Source: Actinorhabdospora filicis (GTDB lineage Bacteria; Actinomycetota; Actinomycetes; Mycobacteriales; Micromonosporaceae). Taken from it: 64,000 bases of DNA. The stretch is from NCBI RefSeq assembly GCF_030269765.1, contig NZ_BSTX01000002.1, positions 839,379-903,378 on the forward strand. The letters run 5' to 3'. The translations under genes and the position numbers were made by a program. The notes under the pieces are model-generated. The model ran no database searches. It was given only the letters and a program-made list of their open reading frames with translations, and had not been told where the DNA came from. Positions 57,229 to 64,000 of the stretch are shown here, piece after piece. Positions within the stretch are counted from its first letter, which is position 1; each line of letters opens with the position of its first letter.

Positions 57229-57713
57229 GCGTCGCCGCCGTGGTCGAGACCCTCGCGAGCCGTGCCCAGACCGTGGCCACCGCGGAGTCCCTCACCGGCG
57301 GCCTGCTGGCCGCCGAGCTGGTGAGCGTGCCCGGCGTCAGCGCCGTCTTCCGCGGCGGCGTGGTCGCCTACGACCCCGAGGTCAAGACGACCATGGCCGA
57401 CGTGCCCGCCGCGGTGATCGCCGAGTTCGGCGTGGTCTCCGAGGAGGTCGCCGCCGCCCTGGCCACCGGCGCCCGGACCCGCATCGGCGCCGACTGGGGC
57501 CTGGGCACCACCGGCGTGGCGGGCCCCGGTCCGCACGACGGCGTCCCGGCCGGTACGGTGTGCCTGGGCGTGGCCGGACCTTACGGGCGGGTTCGCACCG
57601 CCTCGTTCCTTTTCTCCGGATCCCGCGAGCGGATCCGGCGCCACGCCGTCGACGCGGCGTTGCGGCTGCTCAGTGAAGAGCTCTCCGCCCCGGGAGCGGC
57701 ACGTGCGTGCTGA
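57225..57713 (+). CDS. cinA: CinA-family nicotinamide-nucleotide amidase
   Basis: A 162-aa protein equal to the C-terminal CinA domain, which deamidates NMN. Motifs are TVATAESLTGGLLAAELVSV near the N-terminus, FRGGVVAYDPEVK, GTTGVAGPGPHDGVPAGTV and the C-terminal HAVDAALRLL. The N-terminal MoaB-like domain of long CinA proteins is absent, as in many actinomycetes. GTG 57225 overlaps the pgsA stop. Confidence 0.93.
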   Translation: MSVAAVVETLASRAQTVATAESLTGGLLAAELVSVPGVSAVFRGGVVAYDPEVKTTMADVPAAVIAEFGVVSEEVAAALATGARTRIGADWGLGTTGVAGPGPHDGVPAGTVCLGVAGPYGRVRTASFLFSGSRERIRRHAVDAALRLLSEELSAPGAARAC

Positions 57714-57779
57714 TCGCGTGAACGCGCGGTACCGTGGCGGGCAATCCGGGGTAACCGACCTCAGTGAAGGGGGCAGGCG

Positions 57780-58184
57780 ATGGTGCTTCTTCGTCGGATC
57801 ATCGGCGAGGCGCTGCGGAACCGCCGGCGGGCGCAGAAGCGCACGCTGCGCGACGTGTCCACCGCCGCGAACGTGAGCCTGGGCTACCTCTCCGAGATCG
57901 AGCGCGGCCACAAGGAGGCCTCCTCGGAACTCCTCGCCGCGATCTGCCACGCCCTCGACACGCGCCTGTCCGACGTGCTCGGCGAGGTCAGCCGCACCGT
58001 CGCCGGCGTCGAGGACGCCCAGCGCCTCGACAAGCTCCGCGAGGTCCGCCGCGCGCGGCTGTCCCCGGTGCGCTCTGATGCCATCGTGACGGCCCTGCGA
58101 CCGCGCAATGCCGCGACTCGCGTCACACACCCGCCGCAGCGCCGCGAGCGCCACGCGTCCCCCGAAGCGCGCGTGGCCGCGTAA
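57780..58184 (+). CDS. clgR: ClgR-type XRE regulator
   Basis: A 134-aa regulator with an XRE HTH at about residues 15-70 ([40 protein letters not shown]), matching ClgR, activator of clp protease and psp genes. The C-terminal 55 residues are basic and disordered. ATG 57780 follows GAAGGGGGCAGG. It precedes pspA and pspM, the same clgR-pspA-pspM order as in mycobacteria, so it likely controls them. Confidence 0.9.
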   Translation: MVLLRRIIGEALRNRRRAQKRTLRDVSTAANVSLGYLSEIERGHKEASSELLAAICHALDTRLSDVLGEVSRTVAGVEDAQRLDKLREVRRARLSPVRSDAIVTALRPRNAATRVTHPPQRRERHASPEARVAA

Positions 58185-58301
58185 TCTACTGGTCGGACGG
58201 GCCCGAGAGATAGAGGCCGGGCGATTTTGTGGAGTGGCGAGTGCCTGACACCATAGACGTACTACGAATACGTGTTGGGAAGCCGCAGGGAGGACCGCGA
58301 T

Positions 58302-59144
58302 ATGGCGAATCCGTTCGCTAAGGGCTGGAAGTACCTCATGGCGCTGTTCGGTGCGAAGATCGACCAGTACGCCGATCCGAAGGTACAGATCCAGCAGGCG
58401 ATCGAGGAGTCGCAGCGTCAGCATCAGGCGCTCGTGCAGCAGGCCGCCGCGGTCATCGGCAACCAGCGCCAGCTGGAGATGAAGCTGTCGCGCACGATGA
58501 GCGACGTCGAGAAGCTCCAGGCCTCGGCCCGCCAGGCCCTGGTGCTCGCCGACAAGTCGCGCGCGCAGGGCGATGAGGAAGAGGCCCAGAAGTACGAGCA
58601 GACGGCGCAGACCTTCGCCGCGCAGCTGGTGACCGCCGAGCAGTCGATGGAGGACCTCAAGACCCTCCACGACCAGGCCATCGGCGCCGCCCAGCAGGCC
58701 AAGAAGGCCGTCGAGAACAACGCGATGATGCTCCAGCAGAAGCTGGCCGAGCGCACCAAGCTGCTCTCGCAGCTGGAGCAGGCCAAGATGCAGGAGACCA
58801 TCGCCAACTCGCTGGAGTCGATGTCGGCGCTGGCCGCGCCGAAGAACGTGCCCTCGCTCGACGAGGTCCGCGACAAGATCGAGCAGCGTTACGCCACCGC
58901 GATGGGCCGCGCCGAACTGGCGCAGAACTCCGTGGAGGGCCGCATGCTGGAGGTGCAGAAGTCCACGCTGGACATGGCCGGTTCGGCGCGCCTGGAGCAG
59001 ATCCGCGCCAGCCTGTCCGGGGACAAGCTCGCCCCGGCGGTCGGCGCCGGTCCCGCCGCGGACACCGGCCCCAGCGCCAGCGTCTCGCGACTGGACGAGA
59101 TCCGCGCCAGCATCCAGAAGGACAAGGACGCCTCGACCGGCTGA
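58302..59144 (+). CDS. pspA: Phage shock protein A (PspA/IM30)
   Basis: A 280-aa membrane-stress effector, almost entirely coiled coil (about 25-225), with the amphipathic N-terminal helix ([20 protein letters not shown]) that binds damaged membranes. The C-terminal extension past 230 contains two similar RLxEIRAS words (RLEQIRAS and RLDEIRAS). GGGAGG lies upstream of ATG 58302. In actinobacteria it works with PspM and responds to ClgR. Confidence 0.94.
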   Translation: MANPFAKGWKYLMALFGAKIDQYADPKVQIQQAIEESQRQHQALVQQAAAVIGNQRQLEMKLSRTMSDVEKLQASARQALVLADKSRAQGDEEEAQKYEQTAQTFAAQLVTAEQSMEDLKTLHDQAIGAAQQAKKAVENNAMMLQQKLAERTKLLSQLEQAKMQETIANSLESMSALAAPKNVPSLDEVRDKIEQRYATAMGRAELAQNSVEGRMLEVQKSTLDMAGSARLEQIRASLSGDKLAPAVGAGPAADTGPSASVSRLDEIRASIQKDKDASTG

Positions 59145-59175
59145 CCGCCCCTGAGCACGGAAGGCGGCGACGCCG

Positions 59176-59991
59176 ATGGTCATGGATCCCCGACGGCAGG
59201 GCTTCACCGGCCTCGGCCAGCCGTACAAGAAACTACGGCGCAGGTTGCGCGCGGCGCGCCGCTGGACGGTCCTGTCCGGACTGTTCGGCGGCGCCACGGC
59301 CGTCCTGGTGCCCTACGCCGGTCTCGGCGGCCCGGACGCGATCTGGGCCGCGCTGACCGGCGCCTCCATCGGCATGGCCGCCCTGCGCTGGTTCGACTAC
59401 CGGCACCTGTCCAAGGCCATGCCGGCCGAGACCGCCCGCCTGGCCCAGCACGGCGTCTACACCCTCGCCGGGGAACTCAACAACATCGGCGAGGCCGCCG
59501 CCGGCGTCCTGCACCGCAAGCGCACCGAGACCCAGTTCCGGCGCTCGGCCGCCCGCGGGCCCTACGAGCGCCTCGAAGCCGCCGACCGCGCCTACCGCGG
59601 GCTCGTCGCCCGCCTGGAGGGCCCCGCCCGCGAGGCCGTCGACGAGGTCGACGACGTCGCCGAGCAGCTGCGCGGCCTGGCCCACCAGGTCCGCGGCGTG
59701 GAACGCTCCATCGACGTCGCCCGCGGACCCCAGCGCCACAACCTCATCGAGGCCCACCGCCAGCTCGTCGGGCGCCTGGAGTCCGGGGTGGCCGCCTACG
59801 AGTCCATGGTCGCCGGAGCCGCCCAGATCGTCGCCGAGAGCGCCGCCATGGGACCCGTCGTGCCCGGCGGTGAGGACCTCACCGTCCGCCGCCTCACCGA
59901 CGCCGCCGACCGGCTCAAGGGATTCGCCGACGGCCTGGGTGAGATGCGCGACATGCACAATGGCATGAATCCCACTCTCCCTCCACAGTGA
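59176..59991 (+). CDS. pspM: PspM-like phage-shock membrane protein
   Basis: A 271-aa protein directly after pspA. Two membrane helices lie about 33-75 (WTVLSGLFGGATAVLVPYAG, IWAALTGASIGMAALRWFDY), after a basic N-terminus (KKLRRRLRAARR). A long helical cytosolic part (YERLEAADRAYRGLVARLEG, VDDVAEQLRGLAHQV) follows that could bind PspA. Length, topology and place match actinobacterial PspM. SD is weak (GGAAGG). Confidence 0.85.
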   Translation: MVMDPRRQGFTGLGQPYKKLRRRLRAARRWTVLSGLFGGATAVLVPYAGLGGPDAIWAALTGASIGMAALRWFDYRHLSKAMPAETARLAQHGVYTLAGELNNIGEAAAGVLHRKRTETQFRRSAARGPYERLEAADRAYRGLVARLEGPAREAVDEVDDVAEQLRGLAHQVRGVERSIDVARGPQRHNLIEAHRQLVGRLESGVAAYESMVAGAAQIVAESAAMGPVVPGGEDLTVRRLTDAADRLKGFADGLGEMRDMHNGMNPTLPPQ

Positions 59992-59996
59992 CTCCT

Positions 59997-60024
59997 CCGG
60001 CGCGAGGGCACGCCCGCGCGCCGG
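59997..60024 (+). terminator. Hairpin after the psp operon
   Basis: CCGGCGCG (59997-60004) and CGCGCCGG (60017-60024), 12-nt loop, just before the -10 (TAGCCT, 60028-60033) of the next gene. Confidence 0.5.
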
Positions 60025-60040
60025 GAGTAGCCTCGCGCGG

Positions 60041-60601
60041 GTGAAGATCTTCGCCGTCAGCGGCAGCCTCCGTCCACAGTCGACCGTGACCGCGCTGCTG
60101 CGCGCCGCCACCGCGCTGGCCCCCGGCGACTGGGACATCGAGATCTACCCGAGCCTGGGCGCCCTCCCGCACTTCGACCCCGCCATCGACCCCGACGACG
60201 CCCCAGAGGTCGTGGCCGCGTTCCGCGCCAAGGTCGAGGAGGCCGGCGCGTTCGTGGTCGCCAGCCCCGAGTACGCCGCCGGGATGCCCGGCGTGCTCAA
60301 GAACGCCCTGGAGTGGCTGGTGGGCAGCGGCGAGGTCTACGACAAGCCCACCGCCGTGCTCACCGCGTCCCCGAGCCCCTCGGGGGCGGCCCGCTCCCGC
60401 GCCTGGATCGTGGAGACCCTCACCATCATGACCGCCAACCTGCGCGAGGACGCCGTGCTCGGCGTGCCCATGGTGCGCTCGGTCATGGACGGCGAGACGG
60501 TCACCGACGCTCAAACGCGCGAGCGGCTGACCGCGATGTGGGCCGCGCTGGCCGCCGATGCCCCCGAGGCGCCCGGCGTCGAGGGCGGCTGGCGCGTCTA
60601 G
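60041..60601 (+). CDS. NADPH-dependent FMN reductase family protein
   Basis: A 186-aa flavodoxin-fold reductase. The FMN phosphate loop is SGSLRPQSTVTALLRAA at residues 5-21, and SPEYAAGMPGVLKNALEW near 73-90 is the family's signature for quinone/azo/chromate reductases. TAGCCT ends 7 nt before GTG 60041, so the mRNA is probably leaderless. Natural substrate unknown. Confidence 0.92.
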   Translation: MKIFAVSGSLRPQSTVTALLRAATALAPGDWDIEIYPSLGALPHFDPAIDPDDAPEVVAAFRAKVEEAGAFVVASPEYAAGMPGVLKNALEWLVGSGEVYDKPTAVLTASPSPSGAARSRAWIVETLTIMTANLREDAVLGVPMVRSVMDGETVTDAQTRERLTAMWAALAADAPEAPGVEGGWRV

Positions 60602-60641
60602 ACCGGTTCGGCACCCGCCCGGTGGCGGCCGCGAGAAGAGT

Positions 60642-61436
60642 TCACCCGGCGGCGCGCACGCGCACCACGTCACCCGGGGCGACGCTCAGGACGGCCGCCG
60701 CGCTGCCGCCGTTGACCGTGATCGCCGCCCGCCCGGCGGAATCGCCCAGCACCACCAGGCCACCGGTGGGGGCGGTGGCGAAGACGTCGCCGCGCGAGGC
60801 GTCCCAGCCGTTGACCGTGAGCTTCTCGCCCAGCTCGTCCAGCAGCGACGGGGACGCGGCCAGCTGGACGTTGCCGAAGCGGTCGACGGTGAGCACCTCG
60901 GCGTCCACGCCGTCGTCGACCGCGGTCACCCGCGGCTCGGGCAGCCGCACCAGGTCGCCGATCCGCAGCGGATCGCCCAGGTCGGTGAGCGCGACACCAC
61001 CGGCGACGTGCGCGGCGACCGGCGCGAAGACGTCGCGGCCGTGGAAGGTGCGCGAGACCGGGTGGCGGTGCCAGGCGTCATTGGACAGCGCGATCGCCTG
61101 CGTCACCCCGCCCAGCGCCTCGGCCGCCCAGACCAGCAGCCCGTTGTCCGGCCCGATCAGCACGCCCCGGGGCGTGGCCAGCGCCAGCGGATGCCGGACG
61201 GTGCCGACGCCGGGGTCGACCACGCCGACGTGGACGCCTCCGGCGGGCAGGTACGGCAGCGACTGCGCCAGCACGTGCGCGCCGCGCCGGACGTCGCCGG
61301 GCGGGACCTCGTGGGTCACGTCGATGACGCGCGCGGTGGGCGCGATCCCGGCGATCACGCCGTGGCAGACGCCCGCGAAGCCGTCGGCGAGCCCGTAGTC
61401 GGTGGTAAGGGAGATGACAGGGTCCACATGGATCAC
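60642..61436 (-). CDS. SAM hydrolase (DUF62, SAM hydroxide adenosyltransferase)
   Basis: A 264-aa enzyme of the fluorinase-related DUF62 family, which hydrolyses S-adenosylmethionine to adenosine and methionine. Seen: SLTTDYGLADGFAGVCHGVI at the N-terminus, VIDVTHEVPPGDVRRGA, VVDPGVGT, IGPDNGLL, and FHGRDVFAPVAAHVAGG (Arg-Asp of the active site). The halogenase-specific loop is not evident, so hydrolase is the better call. Divergent from the phosphotransferase gene, 23 nt away. Confidence 0.93.
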   Translation of the reverse strand: MIHVDPVISLTTDYGLADGFAGVCHGVIAGIAPTARVIDVTHEVPPGDVRRGAHVLAQSLPYLPAGGVHVGVVDPGVGTVRHPLALATPRGVLIGPDNGLLVWAAEALGGVTQAIALSNDAWHRHPVSRTFHGRDVFAPVAAHVAGGVALTDLGDPLRIGDLVRLPEPRVTAVDDGVDAEVLTVDRFGNVQLAASPSLLDELGEKLTVNGWDASRGDVFATAPTGGLVVLGDSAGRAAITVNGGSAAAVLSVAPGDVVRVRAAG

Positions 61437-61459
61437 TCTGTCACAGCTATCGTCGCCGG

Positions 61460-62398
61460 ATGGGGGATGGACCGACCGGTAACCTGCGGGCCAACATCTC
61501 CGCCTGGTACGGCGAGGCCGGGCGGCGCTGGCTGGCCGGCCTGCCCGACTCGGTGGCCGCCTACGCGCGACGCTGGGGCCTCAAGCCCGTCGGCGCCCCG
61601 TTCCCCGGGGGCAACATCTCCCACGTGGTCCCCGTGCGGCGCTTCGACGGCACCGCCTCGGCGCTCAAGCTGTTCATCCCCGACGCCGAGAACGCCGCCG
61701 AGGCGACCGCGCTGCACCACTACGACGGCGACGGCGCGGTCCGCTTACTGGAGCACGACCCGGCCGGGGCGATGCTGATCGAGCGCGCCGAGCCCGGCCA
61801 CGCCCTCGTCGACGAGCCCGACCGGGTGGGCGCGGTCGCCATCGCCGCGGCGATCCTGCGGCGCCTGTGGCGCGTGCCCGGCACCACCCCACCCGGCTTC
61901 GCCGACTACCCGCGCGTACCGGACGTGACCCGCGCCTGGCGGGCCGGCCTGGCCGCCTCGCGGTGCCTGCCCGCCGCGCTGGCCGGGCGCGCGGCGGCCA
62001 CGGCCGGTGAGCTGACCGTCCCCGACGGCCCCGAAGGACTGGTCAACCGCGACCCGCACCTGGGCAACTTCGTGGCCGCCGAGCGCGCCCCGTGGCTGCT
62101 GATCGACCCCAAGCCGCTCATCGGCGAGCGCGCCTTCGACGCCGGATGGCTCATCGCCCGCCAGCTCGCCGACCGCCCCGACGCGGGCACGGTCACCGAG
62201 CTCGTGGAGGCGGTCGCCGACGGGCTGTGCGTGGCGCGCGAGCGCGCCGCCGCCTGGGCCCTGGTGCGGGCCTCGGCGACGGCGCATTGGACGATCGCGA
62301 CCGGTGACGGGGAGACGGCCTTCTCGCGGGGCTTCCGGGCGGCGGCGGTCCTGCTGGCCGACGCGGCGGCCTCCCGCCGCGATGTCCCTCACCCCTAA
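61460..62398 (+). CDS. Aminoglycoside/hydroxyurea phosphotransferase-like kinase
   Basis: A 312-aa kinase-fold protein of the APH(6)/hydroxyurea kinase family. It has the nucleotide-binding N-lobe (SHVVPVRRFDGTASALKLF with Lys), ERAEPGHAL, the catalytic NRDPHLGNFVAAER loop near residues 196-209 and LLIDPKPLIGERAFD metal loop. Could confer streptomycin-type resistance or be a housekeeping kinase. -10 TATCGT (61448-61453) is 6 nt before ATG 61460. Confidence 0.9.
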   Translation: MGDGPTGNLRANISAWYGEAGRRWLAGLPDSVAAYARRWGLKPVGAPFPGGNISHVVPVRRFDGTASALKLFIPDAENAAEATALHHYDGDGAVRLLEHDPAGAMLIERAEPGHALVDEPDRVGAVAIAAAILRRLWRVPGTTPPGFADYPRVPDVTRAWRAGLAASRCLPAALAGRAAATAGELTVPDGPEGLVNRDPHLGNFVAAERAPWLLIDPKPLIGERAFDAGWLIARQLADRPDAGTVTELVEAVADGLCVARERAAAWALVRASATAHWTIATGDGETAFSRGFRAAAVLLADAAASRRDVPHP

Positions 62399-62424
62399 GC
62401 ACAAAAAGGGGCCGTTTTTTGACA

Positions 62425-62460
62425 TGTGCCCGGGGCACAGTCGGGGCACACCCGGGCACA
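62425..62460. repeat. Phased GGGCACA repeats
   Basis: GGGCACA at 62433, 62444 and 62454 (11- and 10-nt steps); the first is part of the perfect palindrome TGTGCCC-G-GGGCACA (62425-62439). Sits in the convergent gap after the phosphotransferase gene, just downstream of an A5...T6 stretch that may end transcription. Confidence 0.4.
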
Positions 62461-62477
62461 GCTCGCGAAAGCCCAGG

Positions 62478-63386
62478 TCAGGCGGCCGCGCCGACCCGGT
62501 GGATCGGGTCGGAGACCGGCAGGCCCTCGACGCCCTCGGCGCGCAGGGCGCCGATCACCAGGCAGCGGTGCAGCGTCCCGTAGTGCAGCAGGTGCGCCAC
62601 GGAGCCGCCGTAGGTGAAGGTGCGCGCCGGTTCGCAGGTGGCGTCGATGAAGGTCTCCCCGGAGCGGCCGCCCTCCAGCGCGGTGCGGGCGAGCCCGCGC
62701 CACTCCGGCCCGGCCTTGCCGTAGCGCTCGGCGAGCGCCGAGATCGAGTCGCCGCCCTCGGCCGGGGCCGGGCGGGCGCTCATCGCCGCGATCCAGCGCT
62801 CGGTGGAGCCCACCAGGTGCGCCAGCAGCTCACGGAGCGTGGTGTCGCCGGAGCTGTAGTCGACGGCGTAGGGGACCGGCCGGTCGAGGGCCTCGGCCGA
62901 CAGCGGCCGCGCCTTCTCCAGGAGCTCGCCGACGAGGGTGACGTGCTGGTCGATGAGGTCGGTGACGATGGACATGGGATCTCCTTCGGTGGCGGGCAGG
63001 CGGACGCCGCCCGGTGGGTGGAAGTGGATGCCGCTGGGGGCCTCGATGCGGAAGCGCGGGTCGCGGGCGAGCCGGTGGCGGCTGGGCGCGCGGCCGAAGG
63101 CACGGTCGAAGGCGCGGGTGAACGCCTCCAGCGAGCCGTATCCGGCGTCGAAGGCGATGACGGTGACCGGCCGGTCGGTGGTGGCCAGGGTGTGCGCGGC
63201 GCGCTCCAGCAGGAGGCGCCGCCGGAACGCGCCGGGGGGTTCGCCGAGGGCGGCGGTGGCCAGGCGGTCGAAGTGGTGGCGGCTGAGGTGGGCGCGGGCG
63301 GCCAGGTCCTCGCCGGTGAGGCCCGGGTCGTCCAGGCAGGCCGTCACCGCGTCGAGGAGCCGGGCGAGGCGGTCGGTTTCCGTCAT
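62478..63386 (-). CDS. AraC-type HTH fused to DinB-fold domain
   Basis: A 302-aa fusion. Residues about 15-110 form an AraC DNA-binding domain (LTGEDLAARAHLSRHHFDRL, VIAFDAGYGSLEAFTRAFDRAFG). Residues about 145-295 form a four-helix DinB-fold (LIDQHVTLVGELLEKA, LRELLAHLVGSTERWIA, with His residues for a metal). The combination suggests a regulator sensing a small thiol or metal-bound ligand, but no target is visible. ATG 63386. Confidence 0.88.
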   Translation of the reverse strand: MTETDRLARLLDAVTACLDDPGLTGEDLAARAHLSRHHFDRLATAALGEPPGAFRRRLLLERAAHTLATTDRPVTVIAFDAGYGSLEAFTRAFDRAFGRAPSRHRLARDPRFRIEAPSGIHFHPPGGVRLPATEGDPMSIVTDLIDQHVTLVGELLEKARPLSAEALDRPVPYAVDYSSGDTTLRELLAHLVGSTERWIAAMSARPAPAEGGDSISALAERYGKAGPEWRGLARTALEGGRSGETFIDATCEPARTFTYGGSVAHLLHYGTLHRCLVIGALRAEGVEGLPVSDPIHRVGAAA

Positions 63387-63443
63387 GGGTCGATCCTCGC
63401 GCCCCGGCGGGTTTCGCGCCTGATCGTGTTCGCCGTTCCCGGC

Positions 63444-63488
63444 GTCAACTTGGGTTGACAACCGGAGTGTGTCAATGTAAGTTGACAC
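63444..63488 (+). promoter_or_regulatory. Promoter with two overlapping operators
   Basis: -35 TTGACA (63455-63460), 17-nt spacer, -10 TAAGTT (63478-63483). Palindrome GTCAAC-TTGG-GTTGAC (63444-63459) covers the -35; GTGTCAA-N6-TTGACAC (63469-63488) covers the -10. The ATG at 63491 is 7 nt past the -10, so the mRNA is leaderless. Confidence 0.75.
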
Positions 63489-63490
63489 CC

Positions 63491-63706
63491 ATGACTGAAG
63501 CCACCGACCTGGCCGCGGCCGCCGGAGCCGGCGACCCCGCCGTGGGGTTGCGGGCCGTGGCGGCGCTGCGGCGCCTGATGGAGAGCCTGGAGAGCGCGCA
63601 GGTGCGCAACGCGCGCGCCCGGGGCTGGGCCTGGCAGCAGATCGCCGACTCCCTCGGCGTCAGCAGGCAGGCCGTCCACAAGAAGCACGGAAAGGAGATC
63701 GGGTGA
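63491..63706 (+). CDS. Small HTH protein
   Basis: A 71-aa protein whose residues about 40-70 form a helix-turn-helix (ARGWAWQQIADSLGVSRQAV, HKKHGKE). It is too short for another domain. Two operator palindromes surround its promoter, so it is very likely autoregulatory. Its stop overlaps the start of the Clp-N gene (TGATG), making a two-gene operon, an arrangement I know from other actinomycetes. Confidence 0.9.
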   Translation: MTEATDLAAAAGAGDPAVGLRAVAALRRLMESLESAQVRNARARGWAWQQIADSLGVSRQAVHKKHGKEIG

Positions 63707-64000
63707 TGTTCGATCGACCCGACGCGGTCATGAAGCGGGCCATCCACGGGTCCGTCATCGCCGCGCGGCTGGAGGGCGCCGCCGAGGTCGGGGAGGAACA
63801 CCTCGCGCTGGCGCTGTTCGCCGACCCCGCCTCCGGGGTCCGCCGCTTCGCCGACCTGGACGCCGAGACCCTGCGCGACGCCTTCGCCCGCGCCCGCCGC
63901 CGCGGCGGGATCAGCGACGTCGACGCCGCCGCCCTGCGCGACCTGGGCATCGACGTCGACGAGATCGTCTCGGCAACCGAGGCCGGACTGGGCGCCGGCG
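63706..64000 (+). CDS. Clp N-terminal-domain protein (cut by window end)
   Basis: The first 98 codons of an open frame that runs off the window. ATG 63706 overlaps the HTH stop. Residues about 3-50 (DAVMKRAIHGSVIAARLEGA, EVGEEHLALALFADP) match one half of the double Clp-N repeat that recognises substrates in ClpA/ClpC. Without an ATPase such proteins are probable adaptors or sensors. The second repeat begins near residue 75. Confidence 0.85.
   Translation, partial: MFDRPDAVMKRAIHGSVIAARLEGAAEVGEEHLALALFADPASGVRRFADLDAETLRDAFARARRRGGISDVDAAALRDLGIDVDEIVSATEAGLGAG

Noticed and set aside
1-64000. tRNA, rRNA, insertion sequences, CRISPR arrays
   Set aside because: Looked for cloverleaf ends, transposase motifs, terminal repeats and spaced repeats; none could be supported.

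Overview
The DNA is very GC-rich with strong third-position GC bias. It carries the order ftsK - rimO - pgsA - cinA - clgR - pspA - pspM, an AmfS/SapB-type class III lanthipeptide locus, an AfsR/SARP-like regulator and many promoters reading TANNNT 6-8 nt before a start codon. Together these point to a filamentous actinomycete, probably of the Streptosporangiales/Thermomonosporaceae type (inference; no rRNA is present to confirm it).

Layout. (1) 1-23.4 kb: one long plus-strand operon for a contractile injection system (phage-tail-like particle, eCIS type). It encodes two sheaths, tube, a gp26-like chaperone/baseplate protein with an apparent -1 frameshift extension, a tape-measure-like repeat protein, tube-initiator/LysM proteins, gpD and gpV spike parts, gp25 wedge, baseplate J, a large tail-I/FN3 protein and three terminal proteins, one with a VWA domain. 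No capsid, portal, terminase or integrase gene is present, so it is not a prophage. (2) 23.4-34.1 kb: accessory genes. They are a TetR regulator with concentric palindromes, a DUF998 protein, a divergent CGNR regulator/MFS pair, two class C beta-lactamase-like serine hydrolases flanking a DUF4097 protein, a 1041-aa SARP-NB-ARC-TPR regulator, and a LigD-type polymerase. (3) 34.5-41.4 kb: class III lanthipeptide locus (regulator, two ABC exporters, precursor, LanKC). (4) 41.5-49.8 kb: HEAT and CBS proteins, a DrrAB-type exporter with TetR and operator, a DHA2 MFS pump, and small enzymes. (5) 49.8-55.2 kb: ftsK, then four tandem genes for Cys-rich peptides, each with a structured 5' leader and its own terminator, then three small genes. 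(6) 55.2-64 kb: rimO-pgsA-cinA, clgR-pspA-pspM envelope-stress block, small enzymes, and an autoregulated HTH/Clp-N pair cut by the window end.

How parts work together. The injection-system genes overlap by ATGA/GTGA/TGATG junctions, implying translational coupling and a fixed assembly order. In the lanthipeptide locus, LanKC phosphorylates and cyclises the peptide, a hairpin behind the precursor gene probably lowers exporter expression, and the two ABC proteins export the product. The strongest candidates for undescribed biology are the four-member Cys-rich peptide family with its nested 5'-leader hairpins, and the seven-T slippery site joining the gp26-like protein to a DUF6760-like tail.
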